This document shows, piece by piece, positions 52,199 to 60,474 of a stretch of 64,000 bases of DNA. The stretch comes from Bacteroidia bacterium (GTDB taxonomy: Bacteria; Bacteroidota; Bacteroidia; Flavobacteriales_D; Cryomorphaceae): positions 1 through 64,000 of the forward strand of contig JAUICL010000005.1 in the NCBI GenBank assembly GCA_030427905.1. Reading direction: 5' to 3'. The translations under genes and the position numbers were made by a program. The notes beneath the pieces are model-generated. The model was not told the origin of the DNA and searched no databases. It worked only from the letters and a program-made list of their open reading frames with translations. How positions within the stretch are numbered: the stretch's first letter is position 1; each line of letters opens with the position of its first letter.

Positions 52199-52242
52199 GC
52201 CTTTTTTTTGCTTGGAGAAGTCAGCTTAGAAATAAAATTACC

Positions 52243-52250
52243 TATATTTG
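52243..52250 (+). promoter_or_regulatory. Bacteroidota -7 box of tRNA-Arg
   Basis: TATATTTG matches TAnnTTTG, 19 bp before the tRNA 5' end; the -33 is not clear. Confidence 0.6.
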
Positions 52251-52269
52251 CACCCGCAAAAACTTGCAT

Positions 52270-52343
52270 GGCTCCGTAGCTTAACTGGATAGAGCACCGC
52301 ACTACGGATGCGGAGGTTCGGGGTTCGAATCCCTGCGGGGTCA
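52270..52343 (+). tRNA. tRNA-Arg (anticodon ACG)
   Basis: 74 nt, CCA not encoded. Acceptor GGCTCCG / CGGGGTC, D arm GCTT-AACTGGATA-GAGC, anticodon stem CCGCA / TGCGG with loop CTACGGA (anticodon ACG), variable loop AGGTT, T loop TTCGAAT, discriminator A. The ACG anticodon would be edited to ICG by TadA. Confidence 0.95.
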
Positions 52344-52353
52344 CAATCAAATC

Positions 52354-52383
52354 GCCCATCAGCCCAAGCTGATGGGCTTTTTT
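52354..52383 (+). terminator. Terminator of tRNA-Arg
   Basis: Perfect 10-bp stem GCCCATCAGC / GCTGATGGGC, loop CCAA, then six T residues. Its last bases are shared with the left arm of the large inverted repeat that follows, so the two structures exclude each other. Confidence 0.9.
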
Positions 52384-52831
52384 GTGCGCCAGTCTTTGAT
52401 TGAGTCTTGCTCAAAATCAAAGACGGCGCACAAAAAAGCAACCCCGAATCCGCGTAAGCGGTATCAGGGGCGATTTGATTGAAGTATTGAAGTAACCAAT
52501 GTTAGGGATCAGCCCGAACCCTTTCGGGCTAATCCCAAATCTGAACAATAGAGCCCAGTTTGATTGAGCCCCGCCCAAAATCAAAGACGGCGGCTACCGC
52601 GCGATTAGCTGCGAAGCGCATCGCGCGGTACTATTTGTCCATAAGTTGCTTAGAACCCTCCGTGGGAACTGCTTTCTTCTTGAACTGGATATATTTCTAA
52701 ATTGCTGTAAACCAAATCTACGCGACACACTCCACTTCACTGTTAACCGAACGGCAGCGGTGTGCGTAATTTACTCTTCCAAAAGATTTCAAATCACCCA
52801 CCAGTACTCGCTAATTCCATAGATTTGGCTC
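52376..52831. repeat. Nest of inverted repeats behind tRNA-Arg, otherwise gene-free
   Basis: A 64-bp inverted repeat (52376-52439) has arms GCTTTTTTGTGCGCC / GGCGCACAAAAAAGC and inner arms GTCTTTGATTGAG / CTC-AA-AATCAAAGAC. Next come AACCCCGAATCCGC (52440-52453), a reverse partial copy of the tRNA anticodon-to-T-arm region, and GGGCGATTTGATTG (52468-52481), the exact reverse complement of 52344-52357. More hairpins: CCCC..CCGC/GCGG..GGGG (52442-52470), AGCCCGAA/TTCGGGCT (52511-52530), TACCGCGCGAT/ATCGCGCGGTA (52595-52630). A second copy of the TTTGATTGAG...CAAAATCAAAGACGGCG unit sits at 52559-52592. From 52631 to the AraC gene I see nothing else. Confidence 0.8.
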
Positions 52832-53674
52832 GTGGAAAACAAGGAGCATTTTTTTTCATTTTCGCCTAAGGCAGCCGCCCTTTCTGGGAAGATTGCATAC
52901 TACTACATTCACTGCTCAGCGGATTCTGATAACGACATATCGTATCAATACTTCCCGCATTTCCGAAATGCTTTGACCATTTACTTAGATGCGGACATTA
53001 CATTGCGCGGGATGAATTCAGTGGTCAAAGAAGGCCAACCTGGGGCGTACTCTTGCATTTACTCCAGAAACTACACCGAGTCTGTTTCCGTCAAAATAAG
53101 TGGGAAGTTTTGGAAGCTTGGCATTGCCTTCGAGCCACTCGGGTACAATCACTTCATTCCAGTTCCGCTTGCTGAGTGGATTCCAAATGGTCAGAACGAT
53201 GTCTCTGATATCGAGATAGAGTTGAGAGAAGTGGCGCAAGCTTGCCACCTAGCTCGCATGGATGAGTGCGTAAATCTACTCGACTCCTATTTCCTAAAGC
53301 GATTAGCCATTCCAGAAAATCACGAAGTGATGACGCGAATCGTATCGAGTATGATGAATGTTGATGTGGAACAGAACGTCCAGGAATTGGCTGAGTACTT
53401 GAAACTGGACCGTCGAACCCTTCTTCGGCTCGTTCAAAAACACCTTTGTACTTCCGCGAAAACCTACCAGCAGCTCATCAAGTTTCGACTCGCATTGAAC
53501 GAATACATCGAAGCTAGGGCCAAAACATCTTTCACCCAATTGGCGCTCAACCATCGCTATTACGATCAGCCCGCTTTTATTCGGCATTTCAAGAAGATCA
53601 CTGGAAAAACACCCCGAGCCTTTTTCCAGCACATTCACCAGTTCGGTAGCTTCGATACGTATTGGACTAAATAA
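52832..53674 (+). CDS. AraC-family transcriptional regulator
   Basis: 280 residues, GTG start; a stop at 52820-52822 rules out anything longer. N-terminal sensor region (about 1-165) of the DUF6597 kind seen in AraC regulators (AYYYIHCSADSD, FPHFRNALTIYLD); C-terminal double helix-turn-helix (about 180-275: VQELAEYLKLDRRTLLRLVQKHL and FTQLALNHRYYDQPAFIRHFKKITGKTP). Immediately precedes the esterase-TPR gene and may control it. A TAGATTTG box ends only 4 bp before the start codon. Confidence 0.9.
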   Translation: MENKEHFFSFSPKAAALSGKIAYYYIHCSADSDNDISYQYFPHFRNALTIYLDADITLRGMNSVVKEGQPGAYSCIYSRNYTESVSVKISGKFWKLGIAFEPLGYNHFIPVPLAEWIPNGQNDVSDIEIELREVAQACHLARMDECVNLLDSYFLKRLAIPENHEVMTRIVSSMMNVDVEQNVQELAEYLKLDRRTLLRLVQKHLCTSAKTYQQLIKFRLALNEYIEARAKTSFTQLALNHRYYDQPAFIRHFKKITGKTPRAFFQHIHQFGSFDTYWTK

Positions 53675-53712
53675 TTGTCTCAAAAAGCCAATTTTCGAGT
53701 TTGGAGTCCGCC

Positions 53713-53720
53713 TAGTTTTG
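53713..53720 (+). promoter_or_regulatory. Bacteroidota -7 box upstream of the esterase gene
   Basis: TAGTTTTG matches TAnnTTTG, 16 bp before the start codon; TTTTC upstream is a weak -33. Confidence 0.45.
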
Positions 53721-53736
53721 TCACAAACAAGCAAAA

Positions 53737-54975
53737 ATGAAAAGGACTCTCGTATTACTATGTATTCTGGCTAACCTTTGCGCACAGGCCCAACCCCATT
53801 CGGTAAGTTTCACGTCAGACACTTTGTACTCCACTGCATTCGACACCCTACGAGTGATAGATATTGCGATACCCAAATCACTAACAGATGAAGACCTCAA
53901 GCAAGCGACAGTAATCTATGTATTTGACGCCCAGTTTAGCCCCTATTTTGAATTGGTAACGGCTGAGGCCAATTACCTCTTTGCTCTTGGAGAAATTCCG
54001 CCGTTTATCGCTGTCGGGATTCACACGCAACACCGTCCCCGAGAGTTTACACCAACACCTTTAAACGAATCGACTTATGAAGGATGGGGCGATATCGAAA
54101 TCGGTCAATCCGACCTGCTTACTTCATTTCTAAAAGACGAAGTTTTCCCGATGATTGAAAGGGATTACACTCCGTCTAAGCTTCGTTTTGGGATAGGCCA
54201 TTCTCTGGGGGGGACCTTCACAACACAGAGCATTTTGGCCAATACGGATCTATTTAAAGGGGTGATCTCAATCAGCCCAAACACCATTTACGACAGTAAC
54301 CAATTGCCCTTGAATTTTGAAAATGCCAGAGAAGCAAACACCCTTCCACAAGCCTTTCACTATATCACGGCTGGTGGCGTAGGAAGGATGGAAAATCGCT
54401 TTCGGGAGTCTACGGAGTTGCTGGATTCGCTCTACCTATCAGAGCCAGTTGAAGGGCTGATATGGGAGTACCGCTACTTTCCCGAGCTTGGACATAGCCA
54501 CACACCGCAGCCTTCTATTCACTACGGCTTAAAAGCCTGGGCTGAAATCTTGACTATTCAAGAAGCCGATGCCCTGGAGTGGATCGAAAAAGGAGAAACG
54601 CCTTATGTCGATTTCGTGAAAAGCCATTTCCAAAACCTTTCCACTTGGATCGGCTCAGACTATACGGCTTCGGCTGCTGAGCTGAACACCATTGCATACT
54701 ACGCGGGCTGGGAAGAGCATTGGACTGCGGCCCTGCCTGTGTTCGACTATGCTATAGAGCTTCACCCTGAAGACGCCAACCTTAGAGATAGTCGCGGTGA
54801 AGCATTAGAGAATCTAGGTCAGCTGCAAGAAGCGATTGACTCCTACCAAATGGCAATTGACCTATTGAACGAACATCCCGAGCAGTACGATCCGGAGACA
54901 CGGGCATACTACCATGACATGTTTGAAGCAAATTTGAAACGAGTTCAAGAACATTTGACAGATCAAGAGAAGTAA
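53737..54975 (+). CDS. Secreted esterase (Fes/DUF-type alpha/beta hydrolase) with TPR tail
   Basis: 412 residues. Signal peptide (1-18, ANLCAQAQ), then an esterase-D/enterochelin-esterase-like domain (about 20-275) with VIYVFDAQFS, FGIGHSLGGTF (nucleophile Ser in GHSLGG) and the likely histidine in ELGHSHTPQPS. The last third carries tetratricopeptide repeats (about 310-400: AALPVFDYAIELHPEDANLRDSRGEALENL and QEAIDSYQMAIDLL). Periplasmic or extracellular; substrate unknown. Possibly controlled by the upstream AraC regulator. Confidence 0.87.
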   Translation: MKRTLVLLCILANLCAQAQPHSVSFTSDTLYSTAFDTLRVIDIAIPKSLTDEDLKQATVIYVFDAQFSPYFELVTAEANYLFALGEIPPFIAVGIHTQHRPREFTPTPLNESTYEGWGDIEIGQSDLLTSFLKDEVFPMIERDYTPSKLRFGIGHSLGGTFTTQSILANTDLFKGVISISPNTIYDSNQLPLNFENAREANTLPQAFHYITAGGVGRMENRFRESTELLDSLYLSEPVEGLIWEYRYFPELGHSHTPQPSIHYGLKAWAEILTIQEADALEWIEKGETPYVDFVKSHFQNLSTWIGSDYTASAAELNTIAYYAGWEEHWTAALPVFDYAIELHPEDANLRDSRGEALENLGQLQEAIDSYQMAIDLLNEHPEQYDPETRAYYHDMFEANLKRVQEHLTDQEK

Positions 54976-55047
54976 GAACAGGGTATTTACCGTATTGAAA
55001 ATACTCGCTGATGGATAAACATTTGTACAAATCAATAACACTAATCC

Positions 55048-55785
55048 ATGAAAGCGAGAATTTCATTTCTAACCATGTTACTTTTTGCCATGTCTTTGGC
55101 ATTCACAAGCTGTTCTGACAGCGATGACGAAGATGATGCGCCAGCTCCAACTCCTACACCTGCCCCTGACGGAATTCCAGTAATTCCCATGGCTGATGCA
55201 GCTCTGATCGCTGTAGAGTCCTTTTCTACTACCGACACGCCTTTTGGTCCAATAGAAACCATCATTGGTACCGGAGTTGCGGTATTCTATGATGCCAACA
55301 ACAACTTTGTATCTGCGGGAGATGTGAGCCTGAACGAGACAGCCCTCACGCTCAATAGCAACAACAGCTATACCTTGATCCCATCTCTTTCAGCTCCTTT
55401 GGGTGTTGAGTTTTCATCGGGTGTAAACTGGATGGTAGAAGGCGGCAACGACTTCCCTATGATCGATCATTCAGTAAACTTCGGGTTTCCGAGCATCGGT
55501 GAGTTAGACATTTCGTCTACTGTAGATCGGTCGGAAGACTATACCATCCACATCAACTCCATCTCAGGAGCCGATAGCATCATCTATATGGTGAATGAAG
55601 TGATTAAGACGGTGGCCGGAAACCAAAACACATGTACGTTTACTTCAGAAGAGCTTTCTTCACTGAGTGGTGGAACTGGTATTGTACAAGCAGCTGCATA
55701 CAAAATGCAAGGTTCTGACTTTTCAGGAAAATCTATCTACTTCGTCAATGAGCAAGTGCGCTCACAAACGGTTACGATAGAATAA
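55048..55785 (+). CDS. Lipoprotein of unknown function
   Basis: 245 residues. Lipobox FTSC (cysteine about 22), then an acidic SDSDDEDD stretch and a Pro/Thr-rich linker (PAPTPTPAP) and a beta-rich domain with no recognised family. The acidic tract just after the lipidated cysteine resembles the lipoprotein export signal of Bacteroidota that sends lipoproteins to the cell surface (inference). Confidence 0.8.
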   Translation: MKARISFLTMLLFAMSLAFTSCSDSDDEDDAPAPTPTPAPDGIPVIPMADAALIAVESFSTTDTPFGPIETIIGTGVAVFYDANNNFVSAGDVSLNETALTLNSNNSYTLIPSLSAPLGVEFSSGVNWMVEGGNDFPMIDHSVNFGFPSIGELDISSTVDRSEDYTIHINSISGADSIIYMVNEVIKTVAGNQNTCTFTSEELSSLSGGTGIVQAAAYKMQGSDFSGKSIYFVNEQVRSQTVTIE

Positions 55786-55807
55786 ACTGGGCTTATCCCA
55801 AACAACG

Positions 55808-55841
55808 AAAAAGGGGGCGTGGTGACATGCCCCTTTTTTTA
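55808..55841. terminator. Bidirectional terminator
   Basis: GGGGGC / GCCCC stem flanked by A run and T run; serves the lipoprotein gene on the plus strand and the convergent minus-strand gene. Confidence 0.8.
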
Positions 55842-55880
55842 TTTCTCAAATCGGATCTTGAAGAATATTAGCCGTAAGGC

Positions 55881-56633
55881 CTACCTAACAATTAATTGGC
55901 TCAGCTTGATTTCCGAGAGCAATTCCAACTCATTTGCCTTGTACATTTCACCGATGTACTTCAATGAATCGGGCGATGAAGGCCCTTTGAAATTGAGGTA
56001 ATCTTGAAAAGTGACACCATTCACTTTTCTCCGGTTCTCAGCTTTCCGAAAACGGGTTCCGCCTTCGTCTTCGAAATACGAATAGGCTAGAAAGTCTAAG
56101 GAATAATCGGTCTGATCAAACCAATAGTAAAACACATCTTCGAAATCTTCTCCCCCACCTTCTTGCGCAAATCGGACTTCAATCTTGTGGTAGACTTTGC
56201 CATCAAGGGTATCGGGTCCAAGTAAACTGGGCTGAACCGCACCATCGAGCAAGTGAAATGGCAATAAGGCAAAATAGAGCACAGAGTTCACCGATGCGCT
56301 GCGTGCAGATTTCTGCTTTACATCTAATTCTAGCTCAGCCTTATTGAGAAACTCCCGGTATCCATTGTCATCCAGCACTCTACGATGACTCCCCGCACTG
56401 TCGATATAGGTTGACGTATAAACCCTTCCGCTATTCCAAGCAGCCGAATAGTTTCTACCGCGGAATTCGAAGCTGAGCTCACGGCTCTTTAGATCACCAT
56501 CAAAAGCATAAAAAACGGCGCTATCAATAATCGATTGCGCCGTTTCAGGTCTTTTGTGATCTCTATTGGTTGATTCGGTGGTGCATGCAGTTGCAGCAAG
56601 CACAGCGAAAACGAAAAGAGAGATTATTCGCAT
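55881..56633 (-). CDS. DUF6503-like lipoprotein
   Basis: 250 residues. Lipobox ATAC (cysteine 17), mature region with AQSIIDSAVFYAFDGDLKSRELSFEFRGR and VYHKIEVRF ... FYYWFDQTDYSLDFLAYSYFEDEGG, the pattern of DUF6503 outer-membrane-lipoprotein-like proteins. Function unknown. Three bp downstream of the next gene on the same strand. Confidence 0.82.
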   Translation of the reverse strand: MRIISLFVFAVLAATACTTESTNRDHKRPETAQSIIDSAVFYAFDGDLKSRELSFEFRGRNYSAAWNSGRVYTSTYIDSAGSHRRVLDDNGYREFLNKAELELDVKQKSARSASVNSVLYFALLPFHLLDGAVQPSLLGPDTLDGKVYHKIEVRFAQEGGGEDFEDVFYYWFDQTDYSLDFLAYSYFEDEGGTRFRKAENRRKVNGVTFQDYLNFKGPSSPDSLKYIGEMYKANELELLSEIKLSQLIVR

Positions 56634-56636
56634 GTT

Positions 56637-57032
56637 TTAGAATAAGTCGCGGTCAAGGTACATTTCCTTCACGCGTTTCAATTCTTCCTTATTGTACTGG
56701 TTGTCAGGATGTGCGAATAGATCGATCAAATAGAGAAAGTTTTCCTTCACTTCGTTGAAGCTATCTTCACCTTCCATATCAATCTCTTCTTCGATGTTTC
56801 CATCTTCATCCTCTTCGGCAAGCAGATTCAAGTTGAAGGTTCCCACTTCATCGATGTACTCTGAAGTCATACGCACTACCCGAGTGATCAAGGGCTCATT
56901 AGCTTCGATAAAATCAGGACGCATATCCTGCAAAGCTTGTACTACATCTTCCTTCACAATCCCTTTCTTCTCAACAAGTTCTTTAAGGGCATCAATTTTC
57001 TTGATCGTTTTTTTATCTAGTGTGGCTTCCAT
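56637..57032 (-). CDS. Acidic helical protein of unknown function
   Basis: 131 residues, no signal. Mostly helical with an acidic middle (LLAEEDEDGNIEEEIDMEGED). Not recognised. Lies between mutS2 and the lipoprotein gene on the minus strand (51 bp and 3 bp). Confidence 0.78.
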   Translation of the reverse strand: MEATLDKKTIKKIDALKELVEKKGIVKEDVVQALQDMRPDFIEANEPLITRVVRMTSEYIDEVGTFNLNLLAEEDEDGNIEEEIDMEGEDSFNEVKENFLYLIDLFAHPDNQYNKEELKRVKEMYLDRDLF

Positions 57033-57083
57033 TCTTATTCAATATTACAGCTCAAAAATAGTGATTAAAGGCTAATTCCGCAG

Positions 57084-59201
57084 TTATGATTTCTTTAATT
57101 CAAGCTTTTCTATCGGAACAATTGTACGGACCATTCCAAACACAACTGTGGCCTTGCCTTTACTCACTTCATCGATAACACCAACTTGTCGGGTACCCCG
57201 CATTTTCACTTCGTCACCGGGCTTGAGACCCACTTCGCGCATCTCCTTGATTATCTTCGCCCTTTCCTTTTTGTTGGCTTTCTGTTTGGCTATCCGATCT
57301 TTCTTCTCGCGTTCTTTTCTGGCTTCGGCAGCTTCTCTTTTTCTCGAGGCTTCCTTCTCAGCTGCCAAGGTGAGTTTGTGAGCCAGATCTTTTCGATTTT
57401 TCTTCACCTTCCACCCTTCCAAAAACTGCTCGTACTTCTTCCCTTTCTCGATGAGTCGTTTGTTCTCTTCGAAATTCAGATTCTCGGCTTTCTCTTGATA
57501 GGTCTGCGCCACTTTTTTGCTCGACTCAATCTCCTTTCTCACTTGCGACTTTTCGCGCTGAAGGATACTCGTCTCCTTATTGAGCTGGTTTTTCTTGGTT
57601 TGAAGGGTGATTAGCAATTGATCGAACTTCACCTTTTTATCGTCGAGCTTCTGCTTCGCGCGTTCCACGATCTCTTCTTTCAATCCAATTTTACGCGCTA
57701 CTTCAAACGTGTATGAACTCCCGGCAATACCTACCTGAAGTTGATATTTTGGCAGCAGCGTTTTCTCATCAAATAACATCGATGCGTTCAACATCGCTTT
57801 ATGGTCTTCGGCCATAATCTTGATGTTGGCATAATGCGTCGTGATTACGCCAAAGGCCTTGGTTTGAGCTAGCTCTCCGAGGATTACCTCCGCGATGGCG
57901 CCACCTAACTCAGGGTCTGATCCGGTACCAAACTCATCGATAAAGAATAGCGTCTGCTTTTGAGCGAACTCCAAAAAGTGCTTCATTTTGATCAGTCGAG
58001 AGCTATAGGTGCTGAGCTCGTATGCTATGGACTGATCATCGCCGATGTCGACAAAGAGCTGCCTGAATATTCCCATTCGACTTTCTTCATGGGCAGGAAT
58101 AAGCAATCCAGACTGAAACATGATCTGCAAGAGCCCCATGGTTTTGAGAGAAATCGACTTTCCACCGGCGTTAGGTCCCGAGATCACGAGTATTCTCTTC
58201 TCAGGATCTAAATTGAGCGTGAGCGGTATGGTTGGCTTTTCTTCTTCCCTGTTTTGAAGAAGCAAGATGGGGTGATAGGCTTCTCGAAGAAAGATGTTTT
58301 TGTGGCGTGAAATAATCGGCTTCGAAGCCTTCATTTCGAGTGCTAGTCGTGCCTTGGCAAAAGTGAAGTCTAGAAATCCCAGGGTACGCTCATACGACTG
58401 GATCAAGTCGTGGTAGGGTCTCAACTCGTCTGTGAGCGCTTTTAGAATGCGGTATTCTTCCTTCTTCTCTCGCTGTCTGGCTTCGGCTACATCATTGTTG
58501 AGCGGAACGAGCTGCATGGGCTCGATGTAAGCTGTGCTACCAGACTCTGAGCTCCCGTGGAGGGTACCATCAATCTGACGTTTGTATTCTGCCAGAACGG
58601 CAAGGACACGCCTATCGTTGTAGAACGACTCATCGTAATCGCGCAGCCAGCCAAGTTTCTTATACTTCCGCACCATCGCTTCAAAAGCCTTATTGGTCTT
58701 GGTACGCGCTTCGCTCAGCGCTTTTCTGGCAAGACCTAGCTCTTTGGATGCACGCGTTCTGATAAACCCATTCGGCTCTAAAATATCGTCGATGAGTGCA
58801 ACGAGCTCCTTTGATGAATAAATCCCTTCGGTGATCAGCTTAAGGGCAGGATACTCTTCACTTTTCTCACCCAAATGCTTGATCACAACTGCCGTAGTAC
58901 TGGCCAGCTTAAAAATCTTGATCGCCTCCTGTCCTTCCAGAACTGCATTCTGGATTCGCAGTTTTCCTAGTTCTCGCTTTACATCGGGAAACTGATAATC
59001 GGGGAAAAATATTCCATTCGAGACAATCTCTTTGGCTTCATGGGTTTGATTCAAGCCTTCAGAAATCGTGTCGAAGTGGTGATCGGGCACGAGTTCTCGC
59101 GCAAACGTTTTTCCACGCTCGCTCTGAGCATAACGCTCGAGGCGCTCGATCACTTTATGAAATTCGAATCGTTCGGGAGTATCTAGCGGAAAAAGTTTCA
59201 C
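57084..59201 (-). CDS. mutS2: MutS2-family ATPase without Smr domain
   Basis: 705 residues. MutS core and ATPase: SGSTAYIEPMQLVPLNND, Walker A SGPNAGGKSISL, DEFGTGSDPELGGAIAE and THYANIKIMAED; then a long coiled coil (about 510-640, Lys/Glu-rich) and a KOW-like end (LKPGDEVKMRGTRQVGVIDEVSKG). B. subtilis MutS2 has an additional C-terminal Smr nuclease (about 785 residues in total); here the reading frame stops after the KOW-like part, and the downstream DNA holds no Smr. Role: collided-ribosome rescue or anti-recombination in other bacteria. Confidence 0.92.
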   Translation of the reverse strand: MKLFPLDTPERFEFHKVIERLERYAQSERGKTFARELVPDHHFDTISEGLNQTHEAKEIVSNGIFFPDYQFPDVKRELGKLRIQNAVLEGQEAIKIFKLASTTAVVIKHLGEKSEEYPALKLITEGIYSSKELVALIDDILEPNGFIRTRASKELGLARKALSEARTKTNKAFEAMVRKYKKLGWLRDYDESFYNDRRVLAVLAEYKRQIDGTLHGSSESGSTAYIEPMQLVPLNNDVAEARQREKKEEYRILKALTDELRPYHDLIQSYERTLGFLDFTFAKARLALEMKASKPIISRHKNIFLREAYHPILLLQNREEEKPTIPLTLNLDPEKRILVISGPNAGGKSISLKTMGLLQIMFQSGLLIPAHEESRMGIFRQLFVDIGDDQSIAYELSTYSSRLIKMKHFLEFAQKQTLFFIDEFGTGSDPELGGAIAEVILGELAQTKAFGVITTHYANIKIMAEDHKAMLNASMLFDEKTLLPKYQLQVGIAGSSYTFEVARKIGLKEEIVERAKQKLDDKKVKFDQLLITLQTKKNQLNKETSILQREKSQVRKEIESSKKVAQTYQEKAENLNFEENKRLIEKGKKYEQFLEGWKVKKNRKDLAHKLTLAAEKEASRKREAAEARKEREKKDRIAKQKANKKERAKIIKEMREVGLKPGDEVKMRGTRQVGVIDEVSKGKATVVFGMVRTIVPIEKLELKKS

Positions 59202-59296
59202 GCGGCAAAAATAAAGATTAGCTGGCCATATGCACCATTAAACATTAAACAAGCCTTAAGTGTTGAAAACTGGGTGAAAACCAGAGCTATCGCGGT

Positions 59297-59304
59297 TAGA
59301 TTTG
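59297..59304 (+). promoter_or_regulatory. Bacteroidota -7 box upstream of ykuK
   Basis: TAGATTTG matches TAnnTTTG, 21 bp before the start codon. Confidence 0.45.
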
Positions 59305-59325
59305 ACTTAAATTGAAAAACAAAAA

Positions 59326-59784
59326 ATGGAACGGAATTTCAAAAAAATGGGTAATCACCGAGATGTAGAGCTCGGGCCATATACCAAGGAAATGCTCAAA
59401 AAACACCCCAATGTCAAAATTTTCATTGGTAGCGACAGCCAGAATTACCCGCACAAAACCCTATACGCCACCACGGTGGTATTCCGTTTCGAAAACAATG
59501 GGGCTCACGTCATTTACCACAAGGAATCGACGCCGAAAGTTAACGATATGTGGACTCGTCTATGGGGAGAATTACAGCGAAGTATCGACGTAGCGGGTTA
59601 TTTGAAATTTGAATGGGATGTGCCCATCGAGCAAATCGACTTAGATCTAAACTCAGACCCCGAGTTTAAATCCAACAAAGTCTTTCAAGCTGCGGTGGGA
59701 TACGCGCAGAGCATGGGCTACAAAGCCAAGACCAAGCCCGACTTGCTCCTAGCCACCTGGGCGGCCAATGTCCTGGTGAATTGA
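59326..59784 (+). CDS. Ribonuclease H-like YkuK family protein (DUF458)
   Basis: 152 residues. IFIGSDSQNYPHKTLYATTVVF and DLDLNSDPEF carry the conserved acidic residues of the RNase H-like fold; AAVGYAQSMGYKAKTKPDLLLATWAA matches the family end. Nuclease activity is inferred from fold. Divergent from mutS2. Confidence 0.9.
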   Translation: MERNFKKMGNHRDVELGPYTKEMLKKHPNVKIFIGSDSQNYPHKTLYATTVVFRFENNGAHVIYHKESTPKVNDMWTRLWGELQRSIDVAGYLKFEWDVPIEQIDLDLNSDPEFKSNKVFQAAVGYAQSMGYKAKTKPDLLLATWAANVLVN

Positions 59785-59785
59785 C

Positions 59786-60133
59786 CTAGATCTCTTCGGC
59801 ACTGTCTTTCCCCATGAATGCTGCATTCAAGAAAGACATACAAAGGCTGAACAAGAGTGCCCACCAAAACCCATTGACCGCAAACCCATCGACAAAACTA
59901 CCTGCGATGAGAATGATCACGGCGTCAATCACAAGGATGAAAAGCCCTAAAGTGATAATCGTAACGGGTATCGTGAACAAAACCAAAAGCGGTTTGATGA
60001 AAATGTTGAGAATACCGAGCACAAAAGCGACGATGATCGCGCTCCAAAAAGATTCTACCCCTATTCCTGGGAGAAGCCACGCCAACAAATAGACGATGAC
60101 CGCATTGACAATGAGTTTGACAAATAAATTCAT
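59786..60133 (-). CDS. Small membrane protein, PF04020 (phage holin IV superfamily name)
   Basis: 115 residues, four hydrophobic segments (about 3-21, 27-47, 52-75, 85-105). The family is called holin-like but is a widespread bacterial core protein; there are no phage genes around. Function unknown. Confidence 0.88.
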   Translation of the reverse strand: MNLFVKLIVNAVIVYLLAWLLPGIGVESFWSAIIVAFVLGILNIFIKPLLVLFTIPVTIITLGLFILVIDAVIILIAGSFVDGFAVNGFWWALLFSLCMSFLNAAFMGKDSAEEI

Positions 60134-60163
60134 TTATCGAGGTTTTGATTTGATCTGAAAGTA

Positions 60164-60198
60164 ATAAAAAAGGCGTCCCAATTTTCATCGGAACGCCT
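60164..60198 (-). terminator. Terminator of the 64-residue gene
   Basis: Minus-strand stem AGGCGTTCCGAT / ATTGGGACGCCT (G-T pairs allowed), loop GAAA, then six T residues. Very strong. Confidence 0.92.
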
Positions 60199-60219
60199 AA
60201 CGAATTTTCAAATCTTCAA

Positions 60220-60414
60220 TCAGTTGAGCATTATCTCAGCTTGTGATTTACTTTTTGAACCGTTTGATTCAACTACTTCCAGCGATTTTGAAAAGGCAAG
60301 AATAAAATCTATTGTTGCTTTTTTTGGACCGTGACCTTTTACAGTCTGGTCGTTGGTTTGCCCATTTCTTCGAGCTGAAGTATTGAATAAGAAATCTTGA
60401 GTAGAATTGGCCAT
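60220..60414 (-). CDS. Small protein of 64 residues downstream of the sigma factor
   Basis: Starts MANSTQDFLFNTSARRNGQTND at ATG 60414 (a GTG two codons upstream is an alternative). Ends IDFILAFSKSLEVVESNGSKSKSQAEIMLN; no signal peptide, one possible helix in the middle. Support: sits 60 bp after the sigma-factor stop on the same strand and is followed by a strong terminator of its own. No family recognised. Confidence 0.65.
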   Translation of the reverse strand: MANSTQDFLFNTSARRNGQTNDQTVKGHGPKKATIDFILAFSKSLEVVESNGSKSKSQAEIMLN

Positions 60415-60474
60415 AGGCACGTTTTTTTATTTTTAAAAACGGGCACCAATTCAGTTTAGTATCTCATTTCGAAA

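Noticed and set aside
40804-52200. parS sites for the ParB protein
   Set aside because: Several CACGTG cores occur (for example near 51850 TCACGTGA) but none has the full 14-16 bp palindrome, and they lie inside genes.
52238-52441. 67-residue minus-strand reading frame over tRNA-Arg
   Set aside because: It runs across the tRNA and the hairpins; translation is not plausible.
59786-60133. Holin-like protein as sign of a prophage
   Set aside because: PF04020 members are ordinary bacterial membrane proteins; no other phage gene is present.
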